Origin: Novosphingobium sp. JCM 18896
Lineage (GTDB): Bacteria > Pseudomonadota > Alphaproteobacteria > Sphingomonadales > Sphingomonadaceae
Assembly (NCBI RefSeq): GCF_025938095.1
Contig: NZ_JAPCZF010000012.1
Location: 31,281 to 95,280 of the forward strand
DNA: 64,000 bases
Reading direction: 5' to 3'
Shown here: positions 17,235-26,041 of the stretch, in pieces
How the letters are laid out: every line of letters begins with the position of its first letter
How positions within the stretch are numbered: position 1 is the first letter of the stretch
Notes under the pieces: model-generated
Told to the model about the DNA's origin: nothing
Database searches by the model: none
The model's input: only the letters and a program-made list of their open reading frames with translations
Position numbers and translations under genes: made by a program

Positions 17235-18547
17235 CCAAAATGCCGATCACCAGCGAAGACCTTGTCGTTGTCGGCGGCGGTCAGGCCGCGACCCAGTTGA
17301 TCGAAGTCGCTCGGCAGGAAGGCTATGCAGGCAAGATCACGCTGATCAGTGACGAACCGACCTTGCCCTATCAGCGGCCACCTCTTTCCAAGCAGTACCT
17401 CAACGGTGGCTGGCCCGCCGAGAAACTGCTTTACCGCACGCCCGATTTCTACGCGAAATGGCAGGTCACGACGTGCCTTGGCAGCAGAGTCGCCGCGGTC
17501 GATCGCGCCAGCGGAGCCGTGGAGCTCGAGAGCGGAAAACGGCTTCCCTACGACCGTCTCGCTCTGGCGACGGGAACGCGAGTCCGGCGGCTTGATGGCT
17601 GCGCAGGTGTCGATGACAGGGTGTTCTACGTTCGCACGCTCGACGATGTGGATCGCCTGCGTGACCGGCTCGCATACACACGCAGGATCGCCATCATAGG
17701 AGCCGGATTTATCGGGTTGGAAGCGGCGGCAGTTCTGGTCCAGCGCGGATTTCACGTGACGCTGATCGCGCAGCGCGAGCGCCTTCTGCCCCGCATGGGC
17801 AGCGATGCGATCTCCGACTTTCTCTACGATCGCCACAAGGCCGCCGGTGTCCGGTTCGCGTTCGATGCTGACGTCGCGGCGATCGTGCCCTCGGGCGATG
17901 CGATTGCCGTTGTCTGCAGCGACGGCCGACATATCGAAGCCGATATCGCCATTGTCGGTATCGGTGCCTTGCCGAACGTCGAATTGGCTCAATCAGCCGG
18001 GCTCGACTGCGAAAACGGCATCGTAGTCGATTCCCTTGCCGTCACGTCCGATCCGGCGATCGTCGCAGCGGGTGACTGTACCAATCATCCAAGCGGTCCC
18101 AGCGGTCGGCGAGTAAGGCTCGAGACCGTGCACAACGCGGTAGAACAGGGACGGACGGCTGGCGCGTCAATCGCCGGCAAGCAGTGGCCTTACGTCCAGA
18201 CGCCTTGGGTCTGGTCGGACCAGTACGGGTTCCGCTTCCAGTCCGTGGGAATATCGGACGGACAGGACCAGGTCGTCCTTCGCGGCGAGCCGGCCACGGG
18301 CCGCTTCGCGGTCCTTTCCTTCGCGCAAGACCAGCTGATCGGTGCGACGATGATCAATCAGCCCAAGCTGTTTGGCGTTCTTCGCCGAATGCTGAACGAG
18401 CGCATCCCATTGTCGCCGGCGGAAGCGACCGATGCCTCGCTGGACATCGCAGGCCTTTCACTGTCGCGCCCGAAGCTCGCCTTCGACGATCCCTGGCCTC
18501 CGCGTGTTCGTGGCACGACTGGCGTGCTTGCGTGGGGACATTCCTAG
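17231..18547 (+). CDS. FAD-dependent ferredoxin reductase (BphA4/PdR-like)
   Basis: A 438-residue protein with two dinucleotide-binding motifs: VVVGGGQAATQLIEVARQEG near residue 12 for FAD and IAIIGAGFIGLEAAAVL near residue 155 for NAD(P)H. The sequence YQRPPLSKQYL is typical of class I ferredoxin reductases, and VAAGDCTNHP closes the FAD domain. These enzymes pass electrons from NAD(P)H to ferredoxins serving oxygenases or P450s. Here it is coupled by ATGA overlap to a ferredoxin and a molybdopterin enzyme, an unusual partner. The most direct reading is an NAD(P)H-ferredoxin-Mo chain, but it might also serve the Rieske oxygenase. Confidence 0.88.
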   Translation: MTKMPITSEDLVVVGGGQAATQLIEVARQEGYAGKITLISDEPTLPYQRPPLSKQYLNGGWPAEKLLYRTPDFYAKWQVTTCLGSRVAAVDRASGAVELESGKRLPYDRLALATGTRVRRLDGCAGVDDRVFYVRTLDDVDRLRDRLAYTRRIAIIGAGFIGLEAAAVLVQRGFHVTLIAQRERLLPRMGSDAISDFLYDRHKAAGVRFAFDADVAAIVPSGDAIAVVCSDGRHIEADIAIVGIGALPNVELAQSAGLDCENGIVVDSLAVTSDPAIVAAGDCTNHPSGPSGRRVRLETVHNAVEQGRTAGASIAGKQWPYVQTPWVWSDQYGFRFQSVGISDGQDQVVLRGEPATGRFAVLSFAQDQLIGATMINQPKLFGVLRRMLNERIPLSPAEATDASLDIAGLSLSRPKLAFDDPWPPRVRGTTGVLAWGHS

Positions 18548-18713
18548 CCCGTCGACTTTTCCCGAGGCTCGTGGTCAAGCTGGTGGAGGCCGGACGCTAG
18601 AAACCGCGGCGAAATCGCCGCAAAGATTGCGCGACGGTCTGCCCGGGCGACGTCGCTCCAGCGTGAAACAGCCTCCCAGCAGGCCCGTAAGACGGCAGCC
18701 CGTCCCGTCAGTA

Positions 18714-18753
18714 CCAAAAAAAGGGAGCGCACCGCATGGCAGTGCGCTCCCTT
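18714..18753 (-). terminator. Rho-independent terminator of the TonB receptor gene
   Basis: A 12-bp perfect stem (18721-18732 with 18742-18753, 9-nt loop) lies just beyond the receptor stop and is followed on the minus strand by a run of seven T. Confidence 0.85.
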
Positions 18754-18766
18754 CAGTGGGGTGGTG

Positions 18767-21013
18767 TCAAAATTTGAAGCTTGCCTCGACCCCGATGCTG
18801 CGCCCTTCATTCATGGCCCCCAGGACCCCGGTGGCACCGGCAGGAAGAGGCGGAAGGACCGCGGACGGCAGCGCCACCACGAAGCCTTGGAACGCGCTGT
18901 TTAGAATGTTGCGACCGTATACGCTGAAGGTCAGCTTCTTATCCATCAGCGAGAGCCCAAGGCTTGCATCGAGCGTATCGAGGGGCAACAGGAACTGGGT
19001 ATTGTTATCGCTCGCGAATTGCCGCGTCTTTCGGCTGTAATTGACCTTCGCCGTGATCTCGGCCTCATCGCCAACAGGCTGGTTGAAATCCGCCCCGAAG
19101 CCGAACGACCATGGCACCAGACGCGGCACCTTCAGCGCGTAGTCGGCCGCATTGATCGTTCCTGGCGCCTCACCAGCCAAATCGATGAGGCTGTAACGGA
19201 TCTTCTTGTACTTGGCCTGCTGGTGACCGAGGAAGGCCGACAACCTGAGTTGGTCGGTCACCTGGAACTGGGTTTCAAACTCCACGCCCCAGATCGAGAT
19301 GTCCGCGGTGTTGCGGGAGTCCTGCACGACCGCTCCCGTTCCTGTAGGCAGGTTCACGTCACGGATCAGGTTGTCGACCAGGTTGTAAAAGACCGCGAGA
19401 TTCGTCCGAACGCGGCGATCGAACAGGTCGGCCTTGCCGCCAATCTCGAAGGCCGTCGTCCGCTCCTGATCGAAACGCAGATTCTGCAGTGGGCTGGTGA
19501 CCCGAACGTTGAAGCCGCCGGCACGCCATGCGCGCGTCGCCGAGGCATAGACCTGCGCATCGTTCGAAATCTTGTATTGGAGCCCGACCTTGGGCGTAAA
19601 GCTGTTCCAGGTGCCGCGCTGACCGGCCCGATCGTACGTGCAGACCTCGGTATCGTAGTTGCAAAGCGGGGTGACGGCGTTGAAGAGCGCGATGTCGGCA
19701 GTCTTCTTGTCGCTCGAGTACCTTGCGCCAACGGTGAGGAGCAGCGCATCGGTAAGCCCGTAATCACCCTGCGCGAATATGGCCCAGGTGTCCTGCTTCT
19801 GTCGTCCGCCGAACCCGCGCGGTTGGAACCCCACGGTCGCAAGACGCCGCTCTTCATAGTATCGCAGGTTGCTGTGGAAATAGTAGGCCCCTACCGTCAG
19901 ATCGAGCGCATCGAAAAATCTGCCGGCATAACGCAGCTCGTTGCTGAACTGCTCGAAATGCTCCTTGTAACGGGTGTGCAAACCGCTAAATGACGTTCCA
20001 TCGGTGTCGGCACCGACGTCATTGAACATGTTCCGGTAACCGGCAATGTTCGTGATGACGCCTTCCCCGAGACCTACATCAACGTTGGTCTCCCAAGTCG
20101 CCTGGTTCCATCGTAACTTGTTCCCGCCGTTCCCTTCGCGACCATAGTTGTTCGAGAAACGGAAGCCGGTTCGATCATTGAACGCAAAATTCTGGAACGG
20201 AGTGGCATCACCATGAGTATTGCCGTGCTCATAGCGTATGAGTGTATTGAAGCTTCCATTGTCGTATTTGATCGAGGGACGAATGACGAACGTCTCATTC
20301 TTGCCCCAGCTTCGGTTGTCGAAATCGTTGTGAAACCAACCCTCGTCCTTGTCGTACAGGACGGAAAGCCTGGCACTGAGGTTCTGAGCAAGCGGGCCGG
20401 AAACGCTGAACGCCGCTTTGTACTCCGGCCCGGTCTCGACGGAGACGCGGCCGCGCATTTCGAGCTCGTCGCTGGGCGCCCGACTGCGGATGACGACGGC
20501 GCCGCCAGTCACGTTCTTGCCGAACAGCGTGCCTTGCGGACCGCGAAGGATTTCGATCCCGTCCAGGTCGAAGAGATCAATCAGGATACCTTGACTGGTG
20601 CCCATGTAGATCCCGTCGTAAAATACGCCCGTCGTCGGTTCCAGTGTCGGGATCGAGCTGTTGAGCCCCAGTCCGCGGATCGAAAAGACCGCCGATCCCT
20701 TGATGGTGCCGACATCGTCGAGACTCACGTTCGGGACAGATGAAGTGAGACTTGTCAGGCTCTTCAATTGCCGCTGCTCAAGCGCATCACCGGAAATAGC
20801 CGACATCGCAATTGGAACGTCCTGAGCTCGCTCCGCCTGAGCCTTCTTACGCGCAGTAACGACGATGTCGTCGAGTACTGGTCCATGCTGTTGGGCACCC
20901 GCCCCTTGCGACGAGTTTTCTTCACTCGGAGCCCCCGCAGCATTACTTTGCGCAAACACCGGCGTGTTGGCAACGGCGAACAAAGCACATCCGGCAAAAA
21001 GCACAGCCCTCAT
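18767..21013 (-). CDS. TonB-dependent receptor 1
   Basis: About 748 residues. A signal peptide (MRAVLFAGCALFAVANTPVFAQ) is followed by a TonB-box-like DDIVVTARK, the plug domain (LKSLTSLTSSVPNVSLDD, then ILRGPQGTLFGKNVTGGAVVI) and a 22-strand barrel ending in aromatic FKF. Such outer-membrane receptors import ligands using TonB energy; in sphingomonads many take up aromatic or terpenoid substrates rather than siderophores. The start at 21013 has AGGGAG about eight bases upstream; ATG 21019 is too close to it. Operator copy F is centred 151 bp upstream, and a strong terminator follows. Confidence 0.92.
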   Translation of the reverse strand: MRAVLFAGCALFAVANTPVFAQSNAAGAPSEENSSQGAGAQQHGPVLDDIVVTARKKAQAERAQDVPIAMSAISGDALEQRQLKSLTSLTSSVPNVSLDDVGTIKGSAVFSIRGLGLNSSIPTLEPTTGVFYDGIYMGTSQGILIDLFDLDGIEILRGPQGTLFGKNVTGGAVVIRSRAPSDELEMRGRVSVETGPEYKAAFSVSGPLAQNLSARLSVLYDKDEGWFHNDFDNRSWGKNETFVIRPSIKYDNGSFNTLIRYEHGNTHGDATPFQNFAFNDRTGFRFSNNYGREGNGGNKLRWNQATWETNVDVGLGEGVITNIAGYRNMFNDVGADTDGTSFSGLHTRYKEHFEQFSNELRYAGRFFDALDLTVGAYYFHSNLRYYEERRLATVGFQPRGFGGRQKQDTWAIFAQGDYGLTDALLLTVGARYSSDKKTADIALFNAVTPLCNYDTEVCTYDRAGQRGTWNSFTPKVGLQYKISNDAQVYASATRAWRAGGFNVRVTSPLQNLRFDQERTTAFEIGGKADLFDRRVRTNLAVFYNLVDNLIRDVNLPTGTGAVVQDSRNTADISIWGVEFETQFQVTDQLRLSAFLGHQQAKYKKIRYSLIDLAGEAPGTINAADYALKVPRLVPWSFGFGADFNQPVGDEAEITAKVNYSRKTRQFASDNNTQFLLPLDTLDASLGLSLMDKKLTFSVYGRNILNSAFQGFVVALPSAVLPPLPAGATGVLGAMNEGRSIGVEASFKF

Positions 21014-21478
21014 CGACATCTCCCTAAGACAATTCGATTGTATATATTTGATGAATTCTAAAAGGTGCGCGAAGACATATTCATCGCAGCCCAGCCACAG
21101 CAGAACCCACAAGATTCGACTATCTATTCTCTCTTCTAGCGACCTGCCCTAGCCTGTCAACACATATGTTGAAGCCGAAGCCAAGCTTTGTCGTGCCCCA
21201 AGCTTTTGGCTCGGAAAGCTCGCTGCCTTCTCACTCGACAGACGGTGAAAATGAGGGGCGTTGCCGACGACCCCGCGGCGCCCGGCACGGGCGGGCGATT
21301 GCCGGATCGTCCGGTACAACTGGTCCGATCGGCGACAGGGGCGCGGGAATGGTCGCCGGCTTCTGCACATGCAGAACGAGCAGCTTGCTCAATCGTCGAA
21401 CGCGGAAAAGAGCCCTACGCGAAGAACGCCCAAGTCTGAGGCCAGATCGCGCCAGCTCGCAAGCCGGCGCTACGCTGG
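21014..21478. other. Intergenic region upstream of TonB receptor 1, no gene
   Basis: A 465-bp region between the receptor and the SMP-30 gene, whose 3' end faces it. It holds operator copy F. Open frames on the plus strand here are arginine-rich shadows without family features. Confidence 0.7.
21156..21173. promoter_or_regulatory. Operator copy F (18-bp palindrome)
   Basis: GTCAACACATATGTTGAA, centred 151 bp upstream of the TonB receptor 1 start. Only the last base breaks the outer symmetry. Confidence 0.78.
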
Positions 21479-22363
21479 TCAGGCGTTGAAATTGAGCTTG
21501 AGCCCAGGTTCCGCCCAGCTTGCCCGAACAAGTTGCCCGGCCGTCGACAAGGTGATGTAGGCGGTGCGCATATCATCGCCGCCAAATGCAATGTTGGTCG
21601 TGTATTCGTCCGGAAAGGGGATCGAGCTCAGAGCACCTTCGGGCGTGAACGTGGTGATCGCGCCGTGATGAAGCGTTGCCAGGCAAATGTTTCCGGCCGC
21701 AGTCACGGCCATGCTGTCGACAGAGACCAGACCAGGCACGGTTCCGATGAGCCGACGGGTATCGGGGTGGGCATCGGGATCGGGATCAAAAGCCAGCAAG
21801 CGCGCGGTATAGGTGTCGGCGACATAGAGCGTCTTCTGGTCGGGAGACAGTGCTACGCCGTTATAGGATACGATGCCGTGGTGCACGGCCTTGATCGCAC
21901 TCCCGTCGACACGCGCATAAAATAGTCCACCCATTTCATGGACGTTGTCGTAGGTCTTTGCGAGGTCGGTGAACCAGAAATTGCCATCCTTGTCGAAGAC
22001 AATGTCGTTGGGTCCCGAAAGCGGGAACTTGTCCCATCGCTCGTACACACGTTCGACCTTGCCCGTGCCGAGATCGATCCTTTCGATCCGGCCTTCGTGT
22101 CCCGGCCCGCGCCCGCTCTGCAGCGTGCTGAGATCGACTCCGCCGTTATTGCAAACCCACAGCGCGCCGTCGGGACCGATCGCCGCGCCATTCGGGCCAC
22201 CGCCCGGCTCGGCAACAGTTTCCTTTCGTCCATCGCCCCAACACCGCGTGACGCGGCCGGCTGCTAGTTCCACGACGATGATAGAGCCATCGGCCATGAC
22301 GACCGGTCCTTCGGGAAACCCCAGACCATCTGCGATCACTTGATAGTCGATTTCACTTTGCAT
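21479..22363 (-). CDS. SMP-30/gluconolactonase/LRE family lactonase-like protein
   Basis: A 294-residue six-bladed propeller protein. The metal-site motifs of the family are present: GLGFPEGPVV near residue 14, GGGPNGAAIGPDG, LSGPNDIVFDKDGNFWFTD and GVALSPDQKTLYVADT. Members hydrolyse lactones, gluconolactone being the classic case. The start at 22363 follows an AAGGAG box; the longer frame begins inside the leader. It lies 63 bp downstream of TonB receptor 2 on the same strand and is probably cotranscribed. A lactonase would fit hydrolysis of a Baeyer-Villiger product made by the luciferase-like monooxygenase; this is inference. Confidence 0.86.
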   Translation of the reverse strand: MQSEIDYQVIADGLGFPEGPVVMADGSIIVVELAAGRVTRCWGDGRKETVAEPGGGPNGAAIGPDGALWVCNNGGVDLSTLQSGRGPGHEGRIERIDLGTGKVERVYERWDKFPLSGPNDIVFDKDGNFWFTDLAKTYDNVHEMGGLFYARVDGSAIKAVHHGIVSYNGVALSPDQKTLYVADTYTARLLAFDPDPDAHPDTRRLIGTVPGLVSVDSMAVTAAGNICLATLHHGAITTFTPEGALSSIPFPDEYTTNIAFGGDDMRTAYITLSTAGQLVRASWAEPGLKLNFNA

Positions 22364-22426
22364 CTGACAGGCACTCCTTTCGGCCCCTCCGGAAGCAGTG
22401 CCGCAGGGAGACATTGGTCGTAGATT

Positions 22427-24820
22427 TCAGAAGCGATAGCCGGCGGTGGCCCCGTAGGTCGCTCCGTAACCGGCCGCGCGCGCAATATTGTCGCCAATGC
22501 GGTTCACATTGGTCCAGTAGTATTTGTTGGTGATGTTCTTGCCCCACAATTGCAGGCTCCAGCCTGACGCGCCCTCGAGTCCGACCTGCACGTCGACGAG
22601 GGTGTAGGAGGCGATGTCATAGGCCGGGTCGGACGTCCCGATGATGCCGGTCGTCTTGCTGTGGAACGACAGGCCGCCACCTGCAGTAGCCGTCAGCTGC
22701 GGATTCAACGCAAAACGGTAGTTCGCATCTGCCGTGCCAGACCACTTCGGGGCGAAATTGAAGGGCGCCCCCTGAAAATTGGTGACGTTGCCCCGCTGGT
22801 CGAAACCGGTGAAGCTGCGGATCTTCGTGTCGACATAGGTGGCTGAGCCGCTCAGCGTAAGTCCGCGGACGGGAGTCCAGCTGATCGACGCTTCACCGCC
22901 CGCCACACGCGATTTCGGGATGTTGACGATCGCAATGAGCGGACCGAACACGGCATCGGGTATGAAGTTGCTGAGCTGCTTGTCTTTGTAATCGTAGTAG
23001 AACGCCGCGCCATCGAATTGGACCGTGCGGTCGGCCAAGGTCAGCTTGAAACCGGCTTCGTAAGCGCGCAGGCCCTCTTGTTTCGCAGGACGGAATTGCA
23101 TCGATGTGGATGCCGCGATAGTGGGAAAGCTGCCCGCCTTGTAGCCCTGCGCGACACGCGCGTAGAGAAGGGCGTTGCGGCTGGGCTTGAAATTGACCGT
23201 GGCATTCCACGAGAAATTGTCCTCGGTCAGGTTTGATGGACTTTCGGTTGGCAGGAAGGTCGGCGGATTGCCGCCGCGGGAGATGTTGTCGAGCGTGATG
23301 CAGCCACCGGGCTGGATCGGATTTGCCCCCACGTTGCCGGTCAGAATGCCGTAGAGACCATTGAAAAACTGCCTTGCATCCGCCGTCACGCCAGGCGCCG
23401 GCGTGTTAGGCAGGGTAGTGCCACTATCGAGAGCGCAACCGCGAAAGTCGATCGAGGTGCGCGTGTAGCGGCCGCCCAGAACGAATGAGAACTGGTCGTC
23501 GACCTTGTAGTCGACGTTTGCGAATACCGCCTTGGCGTCTGTGCGGGAGCGCGAGAAAATCGTACTGTCGATCAGCGAGATGCCCGAACCGCCGATATTC
23601 TGCACGTTTGAGAGATAAAAGAACTTTTGAAAGAGCGTCTCGCGGATGCGGCTGTTTTCGTAGCTACCGCCGATGACGCCGGTCAGCCCGCCGGATTTGA
23701 TACCCAGCCGGATCTCCTGATTGAAATCCTCGATTTTGCCGAACTGAACGACATCCTGGATCTCGAAACTCGTACCATCGCCATCGAACCGCGACTGAGT
23801 GCGAAAATGGGAATAGGCACTAATAGAGGTGAGCGTCAGCACATCAGACAGCGCCCAGTCGATCCTTAGCGATGGCTGCACGAACTCCTGATCGAACTTG
23901 AATTCCTTGTTTGCGTCCCAATCGGCAGCGCGCGGCCGGGATGGTGACGTCGGATAGGCGGCCGGCCCAGGAAGCCCAGGTGGCTGAAGCGGATCGTATC
24001 GTACGAATTGAAGCGCCTGGGTGTCGCTTCTGTCGCGCCAGTAGCTCACCATGATTTTCGCGGTCAGCGCGTCGGCCGGCTGCCATTCCAGTGTGGCGCG
24101 CGCCTCGGTCTTGTCGCGCTCGCCCCGGCTATCGTTGCGCGTGTAGCTTTTCTGCCAGTCGCCACCACCGAAGTGCGACGCGGCAATCCGAAGCTTCACC
24201 GTATCGCCCAGGGGACCGCTCAGGAAGCCATTGACGTTCCATTGATTGAAGCGCCCAAACGTTGCGCCGACGCCACCAGCGAGCGTGTCGGTCGGTGATG
24301 CTGCGATATAGTTGATAGCGCCAGCCGTCGTGCTCTGCCCGAACAAGGTGCCTTGCGGGCCTTTGAGCACCTCGATGCGTTCCAGATCGAGTTCGACACC
24401 CTGCGTCATGACGGGATAGGGCAACGCGATCTCATTGGTGTAGACGCTGACCGTAGGCAGCGAATTGAGGTTCGAAGAGTTGAAGCCAATTCCGCGCAGG
24501 GTGTAGACCGGTGTGGCAGCGTTGCCGGAATTTGCGATAGACAGGCCGGGCACTACCTGAACCAGGTCATAGACCGTCGTTATTTGGCGGCGAGAGAGGG
24601 CAGCACCATCGACCGCAGTAATCGATAAACCTACATCGTTGATCGACTGACGGCGCTTCTGCGCCGTCACAATGATTTCCTGAAGGCCAGATCCGCTCTC
24701 GGTCGGCGGACTGCTTTCGGCTTGCGCAGCAGGCGGCGTCGCAACCTGCTCTGCCCCGCCCTCTCCCGCGATCGCCTGCGCTGCGACCGCCGCCGTGATC
24801 AATATTCCGCTAATCGCCAC
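22427..24820 (-). CDS. TonB-dependent receptor 2
   Basis: A 797-residue outer-membrane receptor. The start is GTG at 24820, with GGGAGG about ten bases upstream and a short hydrophobic leader. A TonB-box-like QEIIVTAQKRRQS is followed by the plug (DLVQVVPGLSIAN, EVLKGPQGTLFGQSTTAGA, then INYIAA) and a barrel ending in YRF. It resembles TonB receptor 3 at 45.2-47.6 kb (shared NDVGLSITA after the TonB box and a common YYWTN near the end) far more than receptor 1. Operator copy G is 210 bp upstream. It probably imports the same kind of hydrophobic substrate as the downstream enzymes degrade. Confidence 0.92.
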   Translation of the reverse strand: MAISGILITAAVAAQAIAGEGGAEQVATPPAAQAESSPPTESGSGLQEIIVTAQKRRQSINDVGLSITAVDGAALSRRQITTVYDLVQVVPGLSIANSGNAATPVYTLRGIGFNSSNLNSLPTVSVYTNEIALPYPVMTQGVELDLERIEVLKGPQGTLFGQSTTAGAINYIAASPTDTLAGGVGATFGRFNQWNVNGFLSGPLGDTVKLRIAASHFGGGDWQKSYTRNDSRGERDKTEARATLEWQPADALTAKIMVSYWRDRSDTQALQFVRYDPLQPPGLPGPAAYPTSPSRPRAADWDANKEFKFDQEFVQPSLRIDWALSDVLTLTSISAYSHFRTQSRFDGDGTSFEIQDVVQFGKIEDFNQEIRLGIKSGGLTGVIGGSYENSRIRETLFQKFFYLSNVQNIGGSGISLIDSTIFSRSRTDAKAVFANVDYKVDDQFSFVLGGRYTRTSIDFRGCALDSGTTLPNTPAPGVTADARQFFNGLYGILTGNVGANPIQPGGCITLDNISRGGNPPTFLPTESPSNLTEDNFSWNATVNFKPSRNALLYARVAQGYKAGSFPTIAASTSMQFRPAKQEGLRAYEAGFKLTLADRTVQFDGAAFYYDYKDKQLSNFIPDAVFGPLIAIVNIPKSRVAGGEASISWTPVRGLTLSGSATYVDTKIRSFTGFDQRGNVTNFQGAPFNFAPKWSGTADANYRFALNPQLTATAGGGLSFHSKTTGIIGTSDPAYDIASYTLVDVQVGLEGASGWSLQLWGKNITNKYYWTNVNRIGDNIARAAGYGATYGATAGYRF

Positions 24821-25021
24821 TGCCCCAAACCTCCCGTCAAAATAGAAATTATATACTTCTCGACGATTTTCTGAATATTTACTCAGAATTCACACGTAAC
24901 ACACGCACGAAGCCAGCACGCAACGGAATTGATTCGTCGCATGCTGCCATATATCGATTGAATGTCGTGTTTTTACATGATTCGTCGTTGTTTCAACGAG
25001 ATATTATCGCACCAGTTTTCT

Positions 25022-25039
25022 GTCAACTATAATGTTGAC
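25022..25039. promoter_or_regulatory. Operator copy G (18-bp palindrome)
   Basis: GTCAACTATAATGTTGAC in the AT-rich 297-bp divergent gap (24821-25117) between TonB receptor 2 and the NAD-dependent epimerase. It is centred 87 bp upstream of the epimerase start. Confidence 0.8.
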
Positions 25040-25117
25040 TAATGGCCGCCAATGAGGAATTTTGCCCTCAACGCCGGGCTCGCCCCGTGAAAACCGCGAT
25101 GTGGAAGGATGCTTGGC

Positions 25118-26041
25118 ATGACGATTTTGGTCACTGGCGCTGCTGGGCTCTTGGGCAGGGTAGCCACGCGTCTGCTGATAGAGCGCGGCGAGACGGTGAT
25201 TGCGGGCGACTTGGTCCGCCCCGATCTCGGCAACCTCGACGTGGCCTGGGCGCAACTCGATGTCACCGATCTCCGGAAAGTCTTCTCACTGTGCGAAGCC
25301 CAAAAGGTCACACGCGTGCTTCACCTGTCGGGATTGGTCTCGACCCGTGCCTACAACGCGCCTTACGAGACGCTAGAGGTCAATGTGATGGGCTTGGCCA
25401 ATCTCCTCGAGGCTGCGCGCATATTCGCGATGGAGCGCCTGGTCTACGCGAGTAGCGTCGCACTTTATGGCCTTGGCTCGCATTACCAGGGGCCAGTCGA
25501 CGAGGACGCTCCCTACCTGGCCATGCACCTCTATGGTGCGACCAAGATCATGAACGAGGGCACCGCGAAGCAGTATGGCCGCCTGTACGGCGTGAACGCG
25601 ACAGGCCTGCGGCCACAGATCTCTTTCGGGAAAGACAAGCAGGACGGAGGCGCGGGAATCTTCAACGAGTTCATCCGCGCCTGCGCAACTGACAAGCCCA
25701 GCGAATGGCGACGAATATTCAAGGAGGGCACGAAGATTCGCCCGATCTATGCCGAAGACGCTGGTGGCGCATTCGTCCATGCCCTGCTGGGTCCGCCGCT
25801 CCCCTCGCCCGTGTACAACATCGGCGGACAGGACAACCTTACCGAGGATGAGTGGGTGAGCCGCGTGCTCGTACTGACCGGGTCCGAGGCGTTGCCGGCC
25901 GTACCGGCGGGACCACAATTTGATCTCGATACCCCGGACATCGACTGCAGCCGCTTCGTAGCCGAATCCGGATTTCAGCACCGGTTCACGCTCGACGAGG
26001 CCCTACAGGATATCATCACGCATCATCGGAACGCGTCATGA
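25118..26041 (+). CDS. NAD-dependent epimerase/dehydratase family protein
   Basis: A 307-residue extended SDR. The Rossmann motif VTGAAGLLGRVA is at the N-terminus, RVLHLSGLVS in the middle and the catalytic pair in LYGATK (YxxxK). The start at 25118 is preferred to ATG 25109 because GGAAGG lies nine bases upstream. Proteins of this type act on sugar nucleotides, but also on steroid and other alicyclic alcohols or ketones. Its stop overlaps the GST start (ATGA), and operator copy G is upstream, so it belongs to the regulon. A pathway dehydrogenase or isomerase is more likely here than a sugar enzyme. Confidence 0.86.
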   Translation: MTILVTGAAGLLGRVATRLLIERGETVIAGDLVRPDLGNLDVAWAQLDVTDLRKVFSLCEAQKVTRVLHLSGLVSTRAYNAPYETLEVNVMGLANLLEAARIFAMERLVYASSVALYGLGSHYQGPVDEDAPYLAMHLYGATKIMNEGTAKQYGRLYGVNATGLRPQISFGKDKQDGGAGIFNEFIRACATDKPSEWRRIFKEGTKIRPIYAEDAGGAFVHALLGPPLPSPVYNIGGQDNLTEDEWVSRVLVLTGSEALPAVPAGPQFDLDTPDIDCSRFVAESGFQHRFTLDEALQDIITHHRNAS

